Below are positions 36,137-43,890 of a stretch of 64,000 nucleotides of DNA, piece by piece. The notes under the pieces were generated by a model. That model did no database searches and was not told where the DNA came from. It worked only from the letters and a program-made list of their open reading frames with translations. The DNA is taken from assembly GCA_910589055.1 (NCBI GenBank), contig CAJURN010000003.1, positions 112,888-176,887 of the forward strand, written 5' to 3'. This DNA comes from an uncultured Muribaculaceae bacterium. GTDB taxonomy: Bacteria > Bacteroidota > Bacteroidia > Bacteroidales > Muribaculaceae. A program made the translations under genes and the position numbers. Numbering within the stretch: position 1 is the first letter of the stretch; each line of letters begins with the position of its first letter.

Positions 36137-36355
36137 ATGGCAAAACAATCCGCAATCGAACAGGACGGCACCATCGTGGAAGCTCTCTCGAACGCAATGT
36201 TCCGCGTCGAGCTTGAGAACGGCCACGAAATCACAGCCCACATCTCCGGAAAGATGCGCATGCATTACATCAAGATTCTTCCCGGCGACAAGGTGCGAGT
36301 TGAGATGTCGCCCTATGACCTTTCCAAAGGCCGCATTGCATTCCGCTATAAGTAA
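36137..36355 (+). CDS. infA: Translation initiation factor IF-1
   Basis: This 72-residue OB-fold protein binds the ribosomal A site during initiation. MAKQSAIEQDGTIVEALSNA and LPGDKVRVEMSPYDLSKGRI are diagnostic, and the length equals the family's. It is 6 nt after map. Confidence 0.98.
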   Translation: MAKQSAIEQDGTIVEALSNAMFRVELENGHEITAHISGKMRMHYIKILPGDKVRVEMSPYDLSKGRIAFRYK

Positions 36356-36378
36356 AATCAAAAATAACACTAAAAGAT

Positions 36379-36495
36379 ATGAAAGTAAGAGCATCCGTTA
36401 AGAAACGCACTCCGGACAGCAAGATCGTCCGCCGCAAGGGACGTCTGTATGTCATCAATAAGAAAAACCCCAAGTACAAACAACGTCAAGGATAA
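36379..36495 (+). CDS. rpmJ: 50S ribosomal protein L36, zinc-free type
   Basis: This short gene encodes 38 residues, MKVRASVKKRTPDSKIVRRK, then GRLYVINKKNPKYKQRQG, the complete L36. The cysteines and histidine that hold zinc in the common form (CxxC...CxxxxH) are replaced by Arg, Ser, Asn and Tyr, so it should not bind zinc. It lies in the usual place between infA and rpsM. Confidence 0.96.
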   Translation: MKVRASVKKRTPDSKIVRRKGRLYVINKKNPKYKQRQG

Positions 36496-36502
36496 TTTTT
36501 GT

Positions 36503-36510
36503 TATTTTTG
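36503..36510 (+). promoter_or_regulatory. Possible internal promoter box before rpsM
   Basis: TATTTTTG fits the -7 consensus, 24 nt before the rpsM ATG, but no TTTG lies 19-21 nt upstream. It could give extra transcription of the alpha section. Confidence 0.35.
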
Positions 36511-36534
36511 CAGAAAAATTAACAACAAGAATAT

Positions 36535-36915
36535 ATGGCAGTTAGAATCGTGGGAGTTGACCTCCCCCAAAACAAAAGAGGTGAAATCGCCTTGACTTAC
36601 ATCTTCGGCATCGGTCGCAGCGCAGCGAAGTCGATCCTTAACAAAGCCGGTATAGACGTAAATATCAAAGTAAAAGACTGGACCGACGACCAGGCCGCCA
36701 AGGTTCGTGAGGTAATCGGCGCCGACTACAAGGTAGAAGGTGATCTCCGCAGCGAAATCCAGCTCAACATCAAGCGTCTTATGGATATCGGTTGCTACCG
36801 TGGTATCCGTCACCGTATCGGCCTTCCCGTTCGCGGTCAGTCTACCAAGAACAACGCCCGCACCCGCAAAGGACGCAAGAAAACCGTTGCTAACAAGAAG
36901 AAAGCTACTAAATAA
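36535..36915 (+). CDS. rpsM: 30S ribosomal protein S13
   Basis: This 126-residue S13 sits at the top of the 30S head and touches the P-site tRNA with its basic tail. MAVRIVGVDLPQNKRGEIAL opens the protein, and GCYRGIRHRIGLPVRGQSTK is the signature. The tail NARTRKGRKKTVANKKKATK is lysine-rich as usual. It begins the alpha section. Confidence 0.98.
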   Translation: MAVRIVGVDLPQNKRGEIALTYIFGIGRSAAKSILNKAGIDVNIKVKDWTDDQAAKVREVIGADYKVEGDLRSEIQLNIKRLMDIGCYRGIRHRIGLPVRGQSTKNNARTRKGRKKTVANKKKATK

Positions 36916-36924
36916 TAATCAGAT

Positions 36925-37314
36925 ATGGCAAAAAAAACAGTCGCAGCTAAGAAGAGAAACGTTAAGGTTGGCGCAGAAGGCCAGCTTCACGTTCATTCGT
37001 CTTTCAACAATATCATCGTGTGCTTAGCCAACAGCGAAGGTCAGGTTATCTCCTGGTCGTCGGCAGGCAAGATGGGATTCCGCGGTTCCAAGAAGAACAC
37101 TCCCTATGCCGCTCAGATGGCAGCGCAGGATTGCGCCAAGGTGGCTTACGACCTGGGTCTCCGCAAGGTAAAGGCTTATGTCAAAGGTCCCGGCAACGGC
37201 CGTGAATCAGCTATCCGTACCGTACATGGTGCAGGCATTGAAGTAACTGAAATCGTAGACGTTACTCCGCTTCCCCACAACGGATGCCGTCCTCCCAAGA
37301 GAAGAAGAGTTTAA
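36925..37314 (+). CDS. rpsK: 30S ribosomal protein S11
   Basis: This 129-residue S11 lies on the platform of the 30S subunit near the mRNA exit. HVHSSFNNIIVCLANSEGQV and GPGNGRESAIRTVHGAGIE are diagnostic, with the C-terminal PLPHNGCRPPKRRRV. It is followed by the longest spacer of the cluster (280 nt). Confidence 0.98.
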   Translation: MAKKTVAAKKRNVKVGAEGQLHVHSSFNNIIVCLANSEGQVISWSSAGKMGFRGSKKNTPYAAQMAAQDCAKVAYDLGLRKVKAYVKGPGNGRESAIRTVHGAGIEVTEIVDVTPLPHNGCRPPKRRRV

Positions 37315-37594
37315 AAATCAGTTGACCGGGACATTCGCGGCGCTCTCCGCCCGCGGGGATGGCGCGATATCCCGGAGACTCTGCTTTCACTTTTAGTATA
37401 TTCAATAACTATCTTACAACACGGGCGTATCCGTCGCCGCTCCGGCACAGTCCGGGGCTGCCATAGACACTCAAGGACGCGGACAATGTGAATAGACCAT
37501 AATTTTATCACCTCTCTATGGTCGCGGCTGCACAACGACGGCGTCAACACCCCCAGCGGCGGAAACACCCAATATTAAACTGATTTAAACTACA
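37315..37594 (+). promoter_or_regulatory. Long structured rpsK-rpsD spacer, possible S4 control element
   Basis: This 280-nt untranslated spacer can form a nested hairpin (CCGGGACAT 37326-37334 with 37367-37375, 8 of 9, enclosing CGCGG/CCGCG) and a perfect 7-bp stem GACCATA/TATGGTC (37495-37501 with 37517-37523) about 70 nt before rpsD. No convincing promoter or T-run terminator is present. S4 autoregulates through leader RNA in E. coli and B. subtilis; a comparable role here is inference. Confidence 0.45.
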
Positions 37595-38200
37595 ATGGCA
37601 AGATACACAGGTCCCAAGACCAAAATAGCCCGTAAATTTGGAGAACCCATTTTCGGTGAAGACAAAGTGCTCGCGCGCCGCAATTTCCCCCCGGGCCAGC
37701 ACGGAGCCAACAAGCGCCGCAAAACATCTGAATACGGTGTTCAGCTCCGCGAGAAGCAGAAAGTAAAATACACCTACGGCCTGCTCGAAAAGCAGTTCCG
37801 TAACCTCTTCGAAAAGGCATCCCGCCTGAAAGGTATCACCGGTGAAATCCTTCTTCAGCTTCTTGAAGGCCGTCTCGACAACGTAGTATACCGTCTCGGC
37901 ATCGCTCCCACCCGTGCGGCAGCACGTCAGCTTGTGCTCCATCGTCACATCACAGTCAACGGCAAGGTTGTGAACATTCCTTCGTTCGCAGTATCCGCCG
38001 GCGATGTAGTAGGTGTGCGTGAGAAGTCCAAGTCGCTCGAAGTAATCGCCGATGCGCTTGCAGGATTCAACCACAGCAAGTATCCCTGGATTGAATGGGA
38101 CGAAGCCACCAAGGCAGGTAAGTTCCTCCATGTTCCCGCACGTGAGGACATCCCCGAAAACATCAAGGAACAGCTGATCGTCGAGTTGTACTCCAAGTAA
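37595..38200 (+). CDS. rpsD: 30S ribosomal protein S4
   Basis: This 201-residue S4 starts 16S rRNA body assembly and, in several bacteria, represses its own mRNA. MARYTGPKTKIARKFGEPIF opens the protein. The S4 RNA-binding domain shows RLDNVVYRLGIAPTRAAARQ and LVLHRHITVNGKVVNIPS. No N-terminal zinc-binding cysteines are seen. It is 280 nt after rpsK and 22 nt before rpoA. Confidence 0.98.
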   Translation: MARYTGPKTKIARKFGEPIFGEDKVLARRNFPPGQHGANKRRKTSEYGVQLREKQKVKYTYGLLEKQFRNLFEKASRLKGITGEILLQLLEGRLDNVVYRLGIAPTRAAARQLVLHRHITVNGKVVNIPSFAVSAGDVVGVREKSKSLEVIADALAGFNHSKYPWIEWDEATKAGKFLHVPAREDIPENIKEQLIVELYSK

Positions 38201-38222
38201 TAATTTCTAAGACACAAGATCC

Positions 38223-39215
38223 ATGGCTATATTAGCATTCCAAAAACCTGAAAACGTCGTAATGATAGAAGCTGACAACTTCTACGGCAAATTTGAGTTC
38301 AAGCCTTTGGAGCCCGGCTATGGCATCACTGTTGGCAACGCTCTCCGTCGCGTACTGCTCTCCTCCCTGGAGGGCTACGCGATCTCATCAATCAAGATTG
38401 ATGGCGTGCGCAATGAATTTGATGCCGTTCCCGGAGTCAAGGAAGATGTGACAAACATCATCCTTAACCTGAAGCAGGTTGACCTCAAACAGAAAGTTGA
38501 AGAAACAGAATTTGAACGCGTCACCATTCCCGTTTCAGGCAAAGAAGTGTTCACGGCCGGCGACATCGCCAAGGCACTTACAGGATTCGAGGTAATGAAT
38601 CCTGACCTGGTGATTTGTCATTTGGATCCCGACGCAAGTTTTACCCTCGTACTGACTATCAACAAGGGTCGTGGCTGGGTGCCCGCGGAAGAAAATGTCA
38701 CTCCCAACGATGACATCGACACAATCGCGATCGACTCCATCTACACCCCCATCAAGAACGTCAAATACACAGTCGAAAACTATCGCGTAGACCAGAAAAC
38801 CGACTACGACAAACTTACCCTTGAGATAACCACCAACGGTTCGATTCTTCCCAAGGACGCAATCAAGGAAGCCGCGAAGATTCTGATTTATCACTTCATG
38901 CTCTTCTCGGACGAAAAGATCACCCTTGAGACAAATGATCCCGATCCGAGCGAGGAATTCGATGAGGAAATCCTTCACATGCGTCAGCTTCTCAAGTCCA
39001 AGCTTGTGGATATGTCTCTTTCCGTACGCGCCCTCAACTGTCTTAAAAGCGCGGAGGTCGAGACCCTCGCAGAACTTGTTGTGTTCAACAAGACAGACCT
39101 TCTGAAATTCCGCAACTTCGGCAAGAAGTCGCTTGTCGAGCTTGAGAGCCTGCTTACAAGCCTCAACCTCTCGTTCGGCATGGATATCTCCAAATACAAA
39201 TTAGATAAAGAGTAA
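38223..39215 (+). CDS. rpoA: RNA polymerase subunit alpha
   Basis: This 330-residue protein dimerises to nucleate RNA polymerase assembly. The N-terminal domain shows GYGITVGNALRRVLLSSLEG, and the C-terminal domain (about 255-330) shows MSLSVRALNCLKSAEVETLA and LRNFGKKSL-like KFRNFGKKSLVELE, which contact upstream promoter DNA and activators. Length is normal. Confidence 0.98.
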   Translation: MAILAFQKPENVVMIEADNFYGKFEFKPLEPGYGITVGNALRRVLLSSLEGYAISSIKIDGVRNEFDAVPGVKEDVTNIILNLKQVDLKQKVEETEFERVTIPVSGKEVFTAGDIAKALTGFEVMNPDLVICHLDPDASFTLVLTINKGRGWVPAEENVTPNDDIDTIAIDSIYTPIKNVKYTVENYRVDQKTDYDKLTLEITTNGSILPKDAIKEAAKILIYHFMLFSDEKITLETNDPDPSEEFDEEILHMRQLLKSKLVDMSLSVRALNCLKSAEVETLAELVVFNKTDLLKFRNFGKKSLVELESLLTSLNLSFGMDISKYKLDKE

Positions 39216-39220
39216 TAACG

Positions 39221-39709
39221 ATGAGACATAATAAAAAATTCAATCACCTTAGCCGCACGAAAGCTCACCGCGACGCTCTTCTGGCTAACATGACTATCTC
39301 GCTCATCCTGCACAAGCGCATCTTCACCACTCTTGCCAAGGCAAAGGCTCTGCGCGTGTATGCAGAACCCCTGATCAACCGAGCAAAAGAAGACAACATG
39401 TCAAACCGCCGCCTTGTGTTCAGCTACCTCCAGAACAAGGAAGCTGTGAAGGAACTTTTCGGAACTGTTGCTGAAAAGATTGCCGAGCGTCCCGGTGGTT
39501 ACACCCGTATCCTCAAGACAGGCAACCGTCTGGGCGACAACGCCAAGACCTGCTTCATCGAGCTTGTTGACTTCAACGAAGCTATGCTCAAGGACAAGAA
39601 GGAAGCCAAAGCCAAGACCCGCCGCTCACGCAGCAAGAAGGCAGCCGCTCCCGCAGCAGAGGCACCCGCCGCTGAAGCTCCTGCAGCAGAAACTCCCGCA
39701 GCAGAATAA
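39221..39709 (+). CDS. rplQ: 50S ribosomal protein L17 with Ala/Pro/Glu tail
   Basis: This 162-residue L17 ends the cluster. MRHNKKFNHLSRTKAHRDAL and KRIFTTLAKAKALRVYAEPL are diagnostic. The core is about 115-130 residues as in other bacteria. It is followed by a basic stretch (KTRRSRSKKA) and four tandem pentapeptides of the form (A/T)PAAE encoded at 39647-39706. Such low-complexity tails occur on L17 in Bacteroidetes; their purpose is not known to me. A strong terminator follows. Confidence 0.97.
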   Translation: MRHNKKFNHLSRTKAHRDALLANMTISLILHKRIFTTLAKAKALRVYAEPLINRAKEDNMSNRRLVFSYLQNKEAVKELFGTVAEKIAERPGGYTRILKTGNRLGDNAKTCFIELVDFNEAMLKDKKEAKAKTRRSRSKKAAAPAAEAPAAEAPAAETPAAE

Positions 39710-39728
39710 ACAACGCACACGTGAATAT

Positions 39729-39779
39729 TTTCCGCCCCGCACCGAGCCTTCCACGGCCTGTACGGGGCGGAAATTTTTT
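39729..39779 (+). terminator. Terminator of the ribosomal cluster
   Basis: A perfect 11-bp stem TTTCCGCCCCG (39729-39739 with 39763-39773) is followed by TTTTTT, 20 nt after the rplQ stop. Confidence 0.93.
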
Positions 39780-39797
39780 ATAGTCAGTTTTCCAATC

Positions 39798-40778
39798 ATG
39801 TCAGTAGAAAGTCCGCTGATTTCAGTACTTGTTCCGGTCTACAACGTCGGGGATTATCTCGCCCGCAGCCTTGATTCCATTCTCGGCCAGTCGCTCAGGG
39901 ACATCGAAGTGGTGTGTGTCGACGACGGCTCGACCGATTCGAGCCGTGACATACTCGACCGGTATGCAGCCCGGGATAAGCGTATCCGTGTAGTTTGCCA
40001 TCCGTGCAACCAAGGGCTGATGGCCGCGCGTGCGAGCGCCTACCGCATAGCGCGTGGCCGATACTTCTTTTTCTGCGACAGCGATGATGTGATGGTAGCC
40101 GGAGCTCTTGAGCGGCTATATTCCGAAGCTCAGAAGGCCGGGGCGGACATTGTGGCCGCCGATGTGGTAAGGGTACGCGACGGCGTGTACGGCTATCGAG
40201 AGACCCGACACCGGGAGGTAGGAAACAGCGGGAGAAGCTATATGCGCGCGATTCTTGACCGGACATTCTGCAGCCTTTATGGAGTTCTGTTCCGCCGCGA
40301 CCTGTTCGAGGGTGGGGCATATTCGGTGCTGAAGCATCAGAATATGTCGGAGGACCGGATTCTACTCACAGAGATTTTGGTGAAACATCCCGACGCGCGG
40401 GTGGCCGGATGCGATATGGTGTGCTATGAGTACCATTATAATCCGACATCGCTGACTAACCGGGCACGCACCTGGGAGTATCAGAGCGAATATTTCCGCT
40501 CGCTCATCATAAGCTATGACTATGTGATGGCCGAGGCTCCGGAATATGCGGCGGCCTACCGGCGGTTCATGACAATCTATCTTGGCTATTGCATCGAGCG
40601 CGGTTTCGACCAAAGCCGTCTGCTGACGTTGCATCCCGATTTTCCCGGTATGCTCACATGGCGGAGCATGCGGCGGGAGGCCGGACTTCTGCGCGCGCTC
40701 CATTTCCGGGCGAGCATGTCGTCGGGCCTATGGCGGCGTTTTGCCGCCGTGCTGCACCGCTTGCGCGGGCATCTGTGA
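39798..40778 (+). CDS. GT2 family glycosyltransferase (paralogue 1)
   Basis: This 326-residue protein has the GT-A fold of family 2. ISVLVPVYNVGDYLARSLDS and VVCVDDGSTDSSRDIL bind the nucleotide sugar, YFFFCDSDDVM carries the DxD metal motif, and MSEDRILLTEIL carries the acceptor-side ED. The ATG at 39798 is chosen because an earlier in-frame start runs through rplQ. It is clearly paralogous to the protein at 42841-43890 on the other side of rpsA, with matching motifs along the whole catalytic domain. Its donor sugar is unknown; involvement in surface polysaccharide is inferred from neighbours. No promoter is evident between the rplQ terminator and the start. Confidence 0.88.
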   Translation: MSVESPLISVLVPVYNVGDYLARSLDSILGQSLRDIEVVCVDDGSTDSSRDILDRYAARDKRIRVVCHPCNQGLMAARASAYRIARGRYFFFCDSDDVMVAGALERLYSEAQKAGADIVAADVVRVRDGVYGYRETRHREVGNSGRSYMRAILDRTFCSLYGVLFRRDLFEGGAYSVLKHQNMSEDRILLTEILVKHPDARVAGCDMVCYEYHYNPTSLTNRARTWEYQSEYFRSLIISYDYVMAEAPEYAAAYRRFMTIYLGYCIERGFDQSRLLTLHPDFPGMLTWRSMRREAGLLRALHFRASMSSGLWRRFAAVLHRLRGHL

Positions 40779-40831
40779 AAGGCCTCCGGAACGGATGGCG
40801 AAATTTGGCGTAAAGTATTATGCCAAAAAGT

Positions 40832-40862
40832 TTTGCGGAACGGAAATTAATTCTTATCTTTG
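40832..40862 (+). promoter_or_regulatory. rpsA promoter
   Basis: TTTG (40832-40835), 19 nt, then TATCTTTG (40855-40862): a full Bacteroidetes promoter, with a leader of about 85 nt. Confidence 0.85.
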
Positions 40863-40951
40863 CCGGACAAATCCGGACGTGTCGCCGCGCCCCCGGGCAT
40901 GGCGTGCGTTCCGAATCTTTTATAATTAACCATATTTACTAACTTTTTTAA

Positions 40952-42727
40952 ATGACAGAATTGAAAAATTCTCCCGTCGAAGATTTCGACTGGGAAGCCT
41001 ATGAAAAAGGCGAAACCGCAGGTGAGATGTCTCGCGAACAGCTTACCAAAGCTTACGAAGAGTCACTCAACTCCGTAAAAGACAAAGACGTAATCGAAGG
41101 TACCATCATCGCGCTCAACAAGCGTGAAGCAGTGGTTAACATCGACTACAAATCGGATGGTATCATCCCCATGAGCGAATTCCGCTACAATCCCGACCTG
41201 AAGGTAGGTGACAAGGTGGAAGTGTTCATCGAAAATCAGGAAGACCGCAAGGGTCAGCTTATCCTCTCCCACAAGAAAGCACGTGCTTCCCGCTCCTGGG
41301 AGCGCATCAACGCCGCTCTCGAAAACAACGAGATTATCAAGGGCTACATCAAGTGCCGTACCAAGGGTGGTATGATTGTTGACGTATTCGGCATCGAAGC
41401 CTTCCTCCCCGGCTCTCAGATCGACGTTAAGCCCATCCGCGACTACGATGTATTCGTAGGCAAGACAATGGAATTCCGTGTTGTGAAAATCAACGAAGAA
41501 TTCAAGAACGTTGTCGTATCCCACAAGGCACTCATCGAAGCCGAACTCGAGCAGCAGAAGCGCGAAATCATTTCCAAGCTCGAAAAAGGCCAGGTACTCG
41601 AAGGCACAGTCAAGAACATCACCAGCTACGGTGTGTTCATCGACCTCGGCGGTGTCGACGGCCTTATCCATATCACCGACCTCTCCTGGGGCCGCGTCAG
41701 CCATCCCGGAGAAGTTGTTGAACTCGACCAGAAGCTCAATGTCGTTATCCTCGACTTCGACAACGAGAAAAAACGCATCGCTCTCGGTCTCAAGCAGCTC
41801 CAGCCCCATCCCTGGGATGCTCTCGATCCCGAACTCAAGGTTGGCGACAAGGTCAAAGGCAAAGTTGTCGTTATGGCCGACTATGGCGCATTCCTTGAAA
41901 TCGCTCCCGGCGTAGAAGGACTCATCCACGTGAGCGAAATGTCTTGGTCGCAGCACCTCCGCAGCGCACAGGACTTCCTCAAGGTTGGCGACGAAATCGA
42001 AGCAGTAATCCTTACCCTCGACCGCAACGAACGTAAGATGAGCCTCGGTATCAAGCAGCTCAAGAACGATCCCTGGGAAAACATCGACACCAAGTACTCC
42101 ATCGGCAGCCGCCACACTGCAAAAGTACGCAACTTCACCAACTTCGGCGTATTCGTTGAAATTGAAGAAGGCGTTGACGGCCTGATCCACATCAGCGACC
42201 TGTCCTGGACAAAGAAAATCAAACACCCCAGCGAATTCACCCAAATCGGTGCCGACATCGAAGTGGAAGTACTCCAGATCGACAAGGACAACCGTCGTCT
42301 CAGCCTCGGCCACAAGCAGCTTGAGGAAAATCCCTGGGATGTATTCGAAACCATCTTCACCGTTGGTTCCGTACACGAAGGAACTATCGTTGAAATGCTC
42401 GACAAGGGTGCCGTTGTAGCTCTTCCCTACGGTGTTGAAGGCTTCGCAACTCCCAAACACCTCGTTAAGGAAGACGGCAGCCAGGCCAAGGTTGACGAAA
42501 AACTCAACTTCAAGGTTATCGAATTCAACAAGGACAGCAAGCGCATCATCCTTTCCCACAGCCGCATCTTCGAAGACGAAGTTCGTGCCGAGAAAGCAGC
42601 AGAACGCAAAGCTAAGCGTCAGCCCAAGAAGGTAGAAGAAGCTCCCGTAGCTACCACACCTCTTGAAAAGACCACACTTGGCGACCTCGAGGCTCTCGCA
42701 GCCCTCAAGGAAAAACTTTCCAAGTAA
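40952..42727 (+). CDS. rpsA: 30S ribosomal protein S1
   Basis: This 591-residue protein has six S1 RNA-binding repeats, as in E. coli S1. They start near KDVIEGTIIALNK, NEIIKGYIKCRTK, GQVLEGTVKNITSYGVFIDL, GDKVKGKVVVMADYGAF, ARKV-type TAKVRNFTNFGVFVEI and GSVHEGTIVEMLDKGAV. The third to fifth repeats have the full motif GVxGLIHxSxLSW. S1 captures mRNA on the 30S subunit; because Shine-Dalgarno sites are rare in this phylum its role in initiation may be important (inference). It has its own promoter and terminator and strongly biased codons. Confidence 0.96.
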   Translation: MTELKNSPVEDFDWEAYEKGETAGEMSREQLTKAYEESLNSVKDKDVIEGTIIALNKREAVVNIDYKSDGIIPMSEFRYNPDLKVGDKVEVFIENQEDRKGQLILSHKKARASRSWERINAALENNEIIKGYIKCRTKGGMIVDVFGIEAFLPGSQIDVKPIRDYDVFVGKTMEFRVVKINEEFKNVVVSHKALIEAELEQQKREIISKLEKGQVLEGTVKNITSYGVFIDLGGVDGLIHITDLSWGRVSHPGEVVELDQKLNVVILDFDNEKKRIALGLKQLQPHPWDALDPELKVGDKVKGKVVVMADYGAFLEIAPGVEGLIHVSEMSWSQHLRSAQDFLKVGDEIEAVILTLDRNERKMSLGIKQLKNDPWENIDTKYSIGSRHTAKVRNFTNFGVFVEIEEGVDGLIHISDLSWTKKIKHPSEFTQIGADIEVEVLQIDKDNRRLSLGHKQLEENPWDVFETIFTVGSVHEGTIVEMLDKGAVVALPYGVEGFATPKHLVKEDGSQAKVDEKLNFKVIEFNKDSKRIILSHSRIFEDEVRAEKAAERKAKRQPKKVEEAPVATTPLEKTTLGDLEALAALKEKLSK

Positions 42728-42750
42728 TCCGGTCAGCGCTAAATAATACG

Positions 42751-42789
42751 GCGGCCGTGCACCCCTCGTGCACGGCCGCTTTTTATTTT
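42751..42789 (+). terminator. rpsA terminator
   Basis: A perfect 12-bp stem GCGGCCGTGCAC (42751-42762 with 42768-42779), 5-nt loop, then TTTTTATTTT. Confidence 0.95.
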
Positions 42790-42804
42790 GCCGTACCGGA
42801 ATAA

Positions 42805-42836
42805 TTTGGAATCTTCAGGGGGGTTGATTACTTTTG
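42805..42836 (+). promoter_or_regulatory. Promoter abutting the second GT2 start codon
   Basis: TTTG (42805-42808), 20 nt, then TACTTTTG (42829-42836). The -7 box ends 4 nt before the ATG at 42841, so transcription should begin at or next to the start codon. Confidence 0.75.
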
Positions 42837-42840
42837 TAAT

Positions 42841-43890
42841 ATGGAAAACGAAAACATCACACGCATAAGTAACATCGGATGTGAATCCGCCGGTAATGAC
42901 AGGCCCAAAGTATCGGTTCTCGTTCCGGTCTATAATGTAGAGCAGCTGCTTGGACGTTGTCTTGATTCCTTGTTGGGGCAGACACTCGAAGACATAGAGA
43001 TATTATGTGTCAACGACTGTTCCCCTGATGGCTCTGCCGATATACTGAAAGCGTATTCCGAAAGAGACAAGCGTGTGAGAGTGATTGAAAAGCCTGAAAA
43101 CGAAGGCTTGATGATGGCTCGTGTCACCGGTTACCGGCATGGGCGCGGCGAATACTTTTTCTTTTGCGACAGCGATGATTATATTCCTGCCGATGCACTC
43201 GAAAAATTGTATGCCAAAGCTAAGGCTACAAATGCCGACATTACTGTCGGCGGAATGTATATTGTAAATGGCGAGGGGGCGAAGGTGCTTCGTCCGCGTG
43301 AGGATGTGGCTTGTGGGGATGGTTCCGGCTATCTTTACCGTATACTTGGAGGCGCCACATGCTCGTTGTGTGGCTCGCTCTACAAGCGCTCGCTCTTCGA
43401 AGGGCATGTTTATCCTGCGCTTAAGCGACATTCGTTTTCTGAAGACCGTATTTTGCTTACAAGGCTATTGCTTGACCGCAGGCCGTCGGTAGCTACAATC
43501 CCGGATGATACGTATTATTATTGGGTGAATACTGAATCCATCACTCGCCGCAAGATAAGCAAACAGGCACTCTGCGAGCAGCTCAAGGCACTCTTTCTAT
43601 GCCATGGTATGGTGTCGGAGAGTGTGCCGGAGAGTGACAGTGATATGCTTAGAGCCAACGATGCCTTTATGGTAAGGGCTATGAGCTATTATCTTGAACA
43701 GGTGCCGTGGCGATCGCTCATACGTGAATTTAACGAAGATTCGCACCGTCTGCTCGGGTGGAGCGGTATGAGGGCTTGTGTTCCGGCTCATCTTGCCGTG
43801 CACACGTGGTTTCTTCTGCATTTGCCCCCTTACAGGCATATTGCATGGCGAGGCAGGATGTTGATTCGTAAAATGCAGGGAAAGGTATGA
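42841..43890 (+). CDS. GT2 family glycosyltransferase (paralogue 2)
   Basis: This 349-residue GT-A family 2 enzyme shows VSVLVPVYNVEQLLGRCLDS, ILCVNDCSPDGSADIL, YFFFCDSDDYI (DxD) and FSEDRILLTRLL, matching the protein at 39798-40778 motif for motif. It begins with about 20 extra polar residues. No alternative start exists before the catalytic domain, so the ATG at 42841 is needed even though the promoter lies immediately in front of it. The GT4 gene downstream overlaps its stop by 4 nt (ATGA), so the two are translationally coupled and probably add successive sugars to one glycan (inference). Confidence 0.9.
   Translation: MENENITRISNIGCESAGNDRPKVSVLVPVYNVEQLLGRCLDSLLGQTLEDIEILCVNDCSPDGSADILKAYSERDKRVRVIEKPENEGLMMARVTGYRHGRGEYFFFCDSDDYIPADALEKLYAKAKATNADITVGGMYIVNGEGAKVLRPREDVACGDGSGYLYRILGGATCSLCGSLYKRSLFEGHVYPALKRHSFSEDRILLTRLLLDRRPSVATIPDDTYYYWVNTESITRRKISKQALCEQLKALFLCHGMVSESVPESDSDMLRANDAFMVRAMSYYLEQVPWRSLIREFNEDSHRLLGWSGMRACVPAHLAVHTWFLLHLPPYRHIAWRGRMLIRKMQGKV

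Noticed and set aside
41063..42559. A 498-codon open frame on the minus strand opposite rpsA
   Set aside because: It is acidic and low in complexity and arises from the repeated S1 domains in antisense; no family match.
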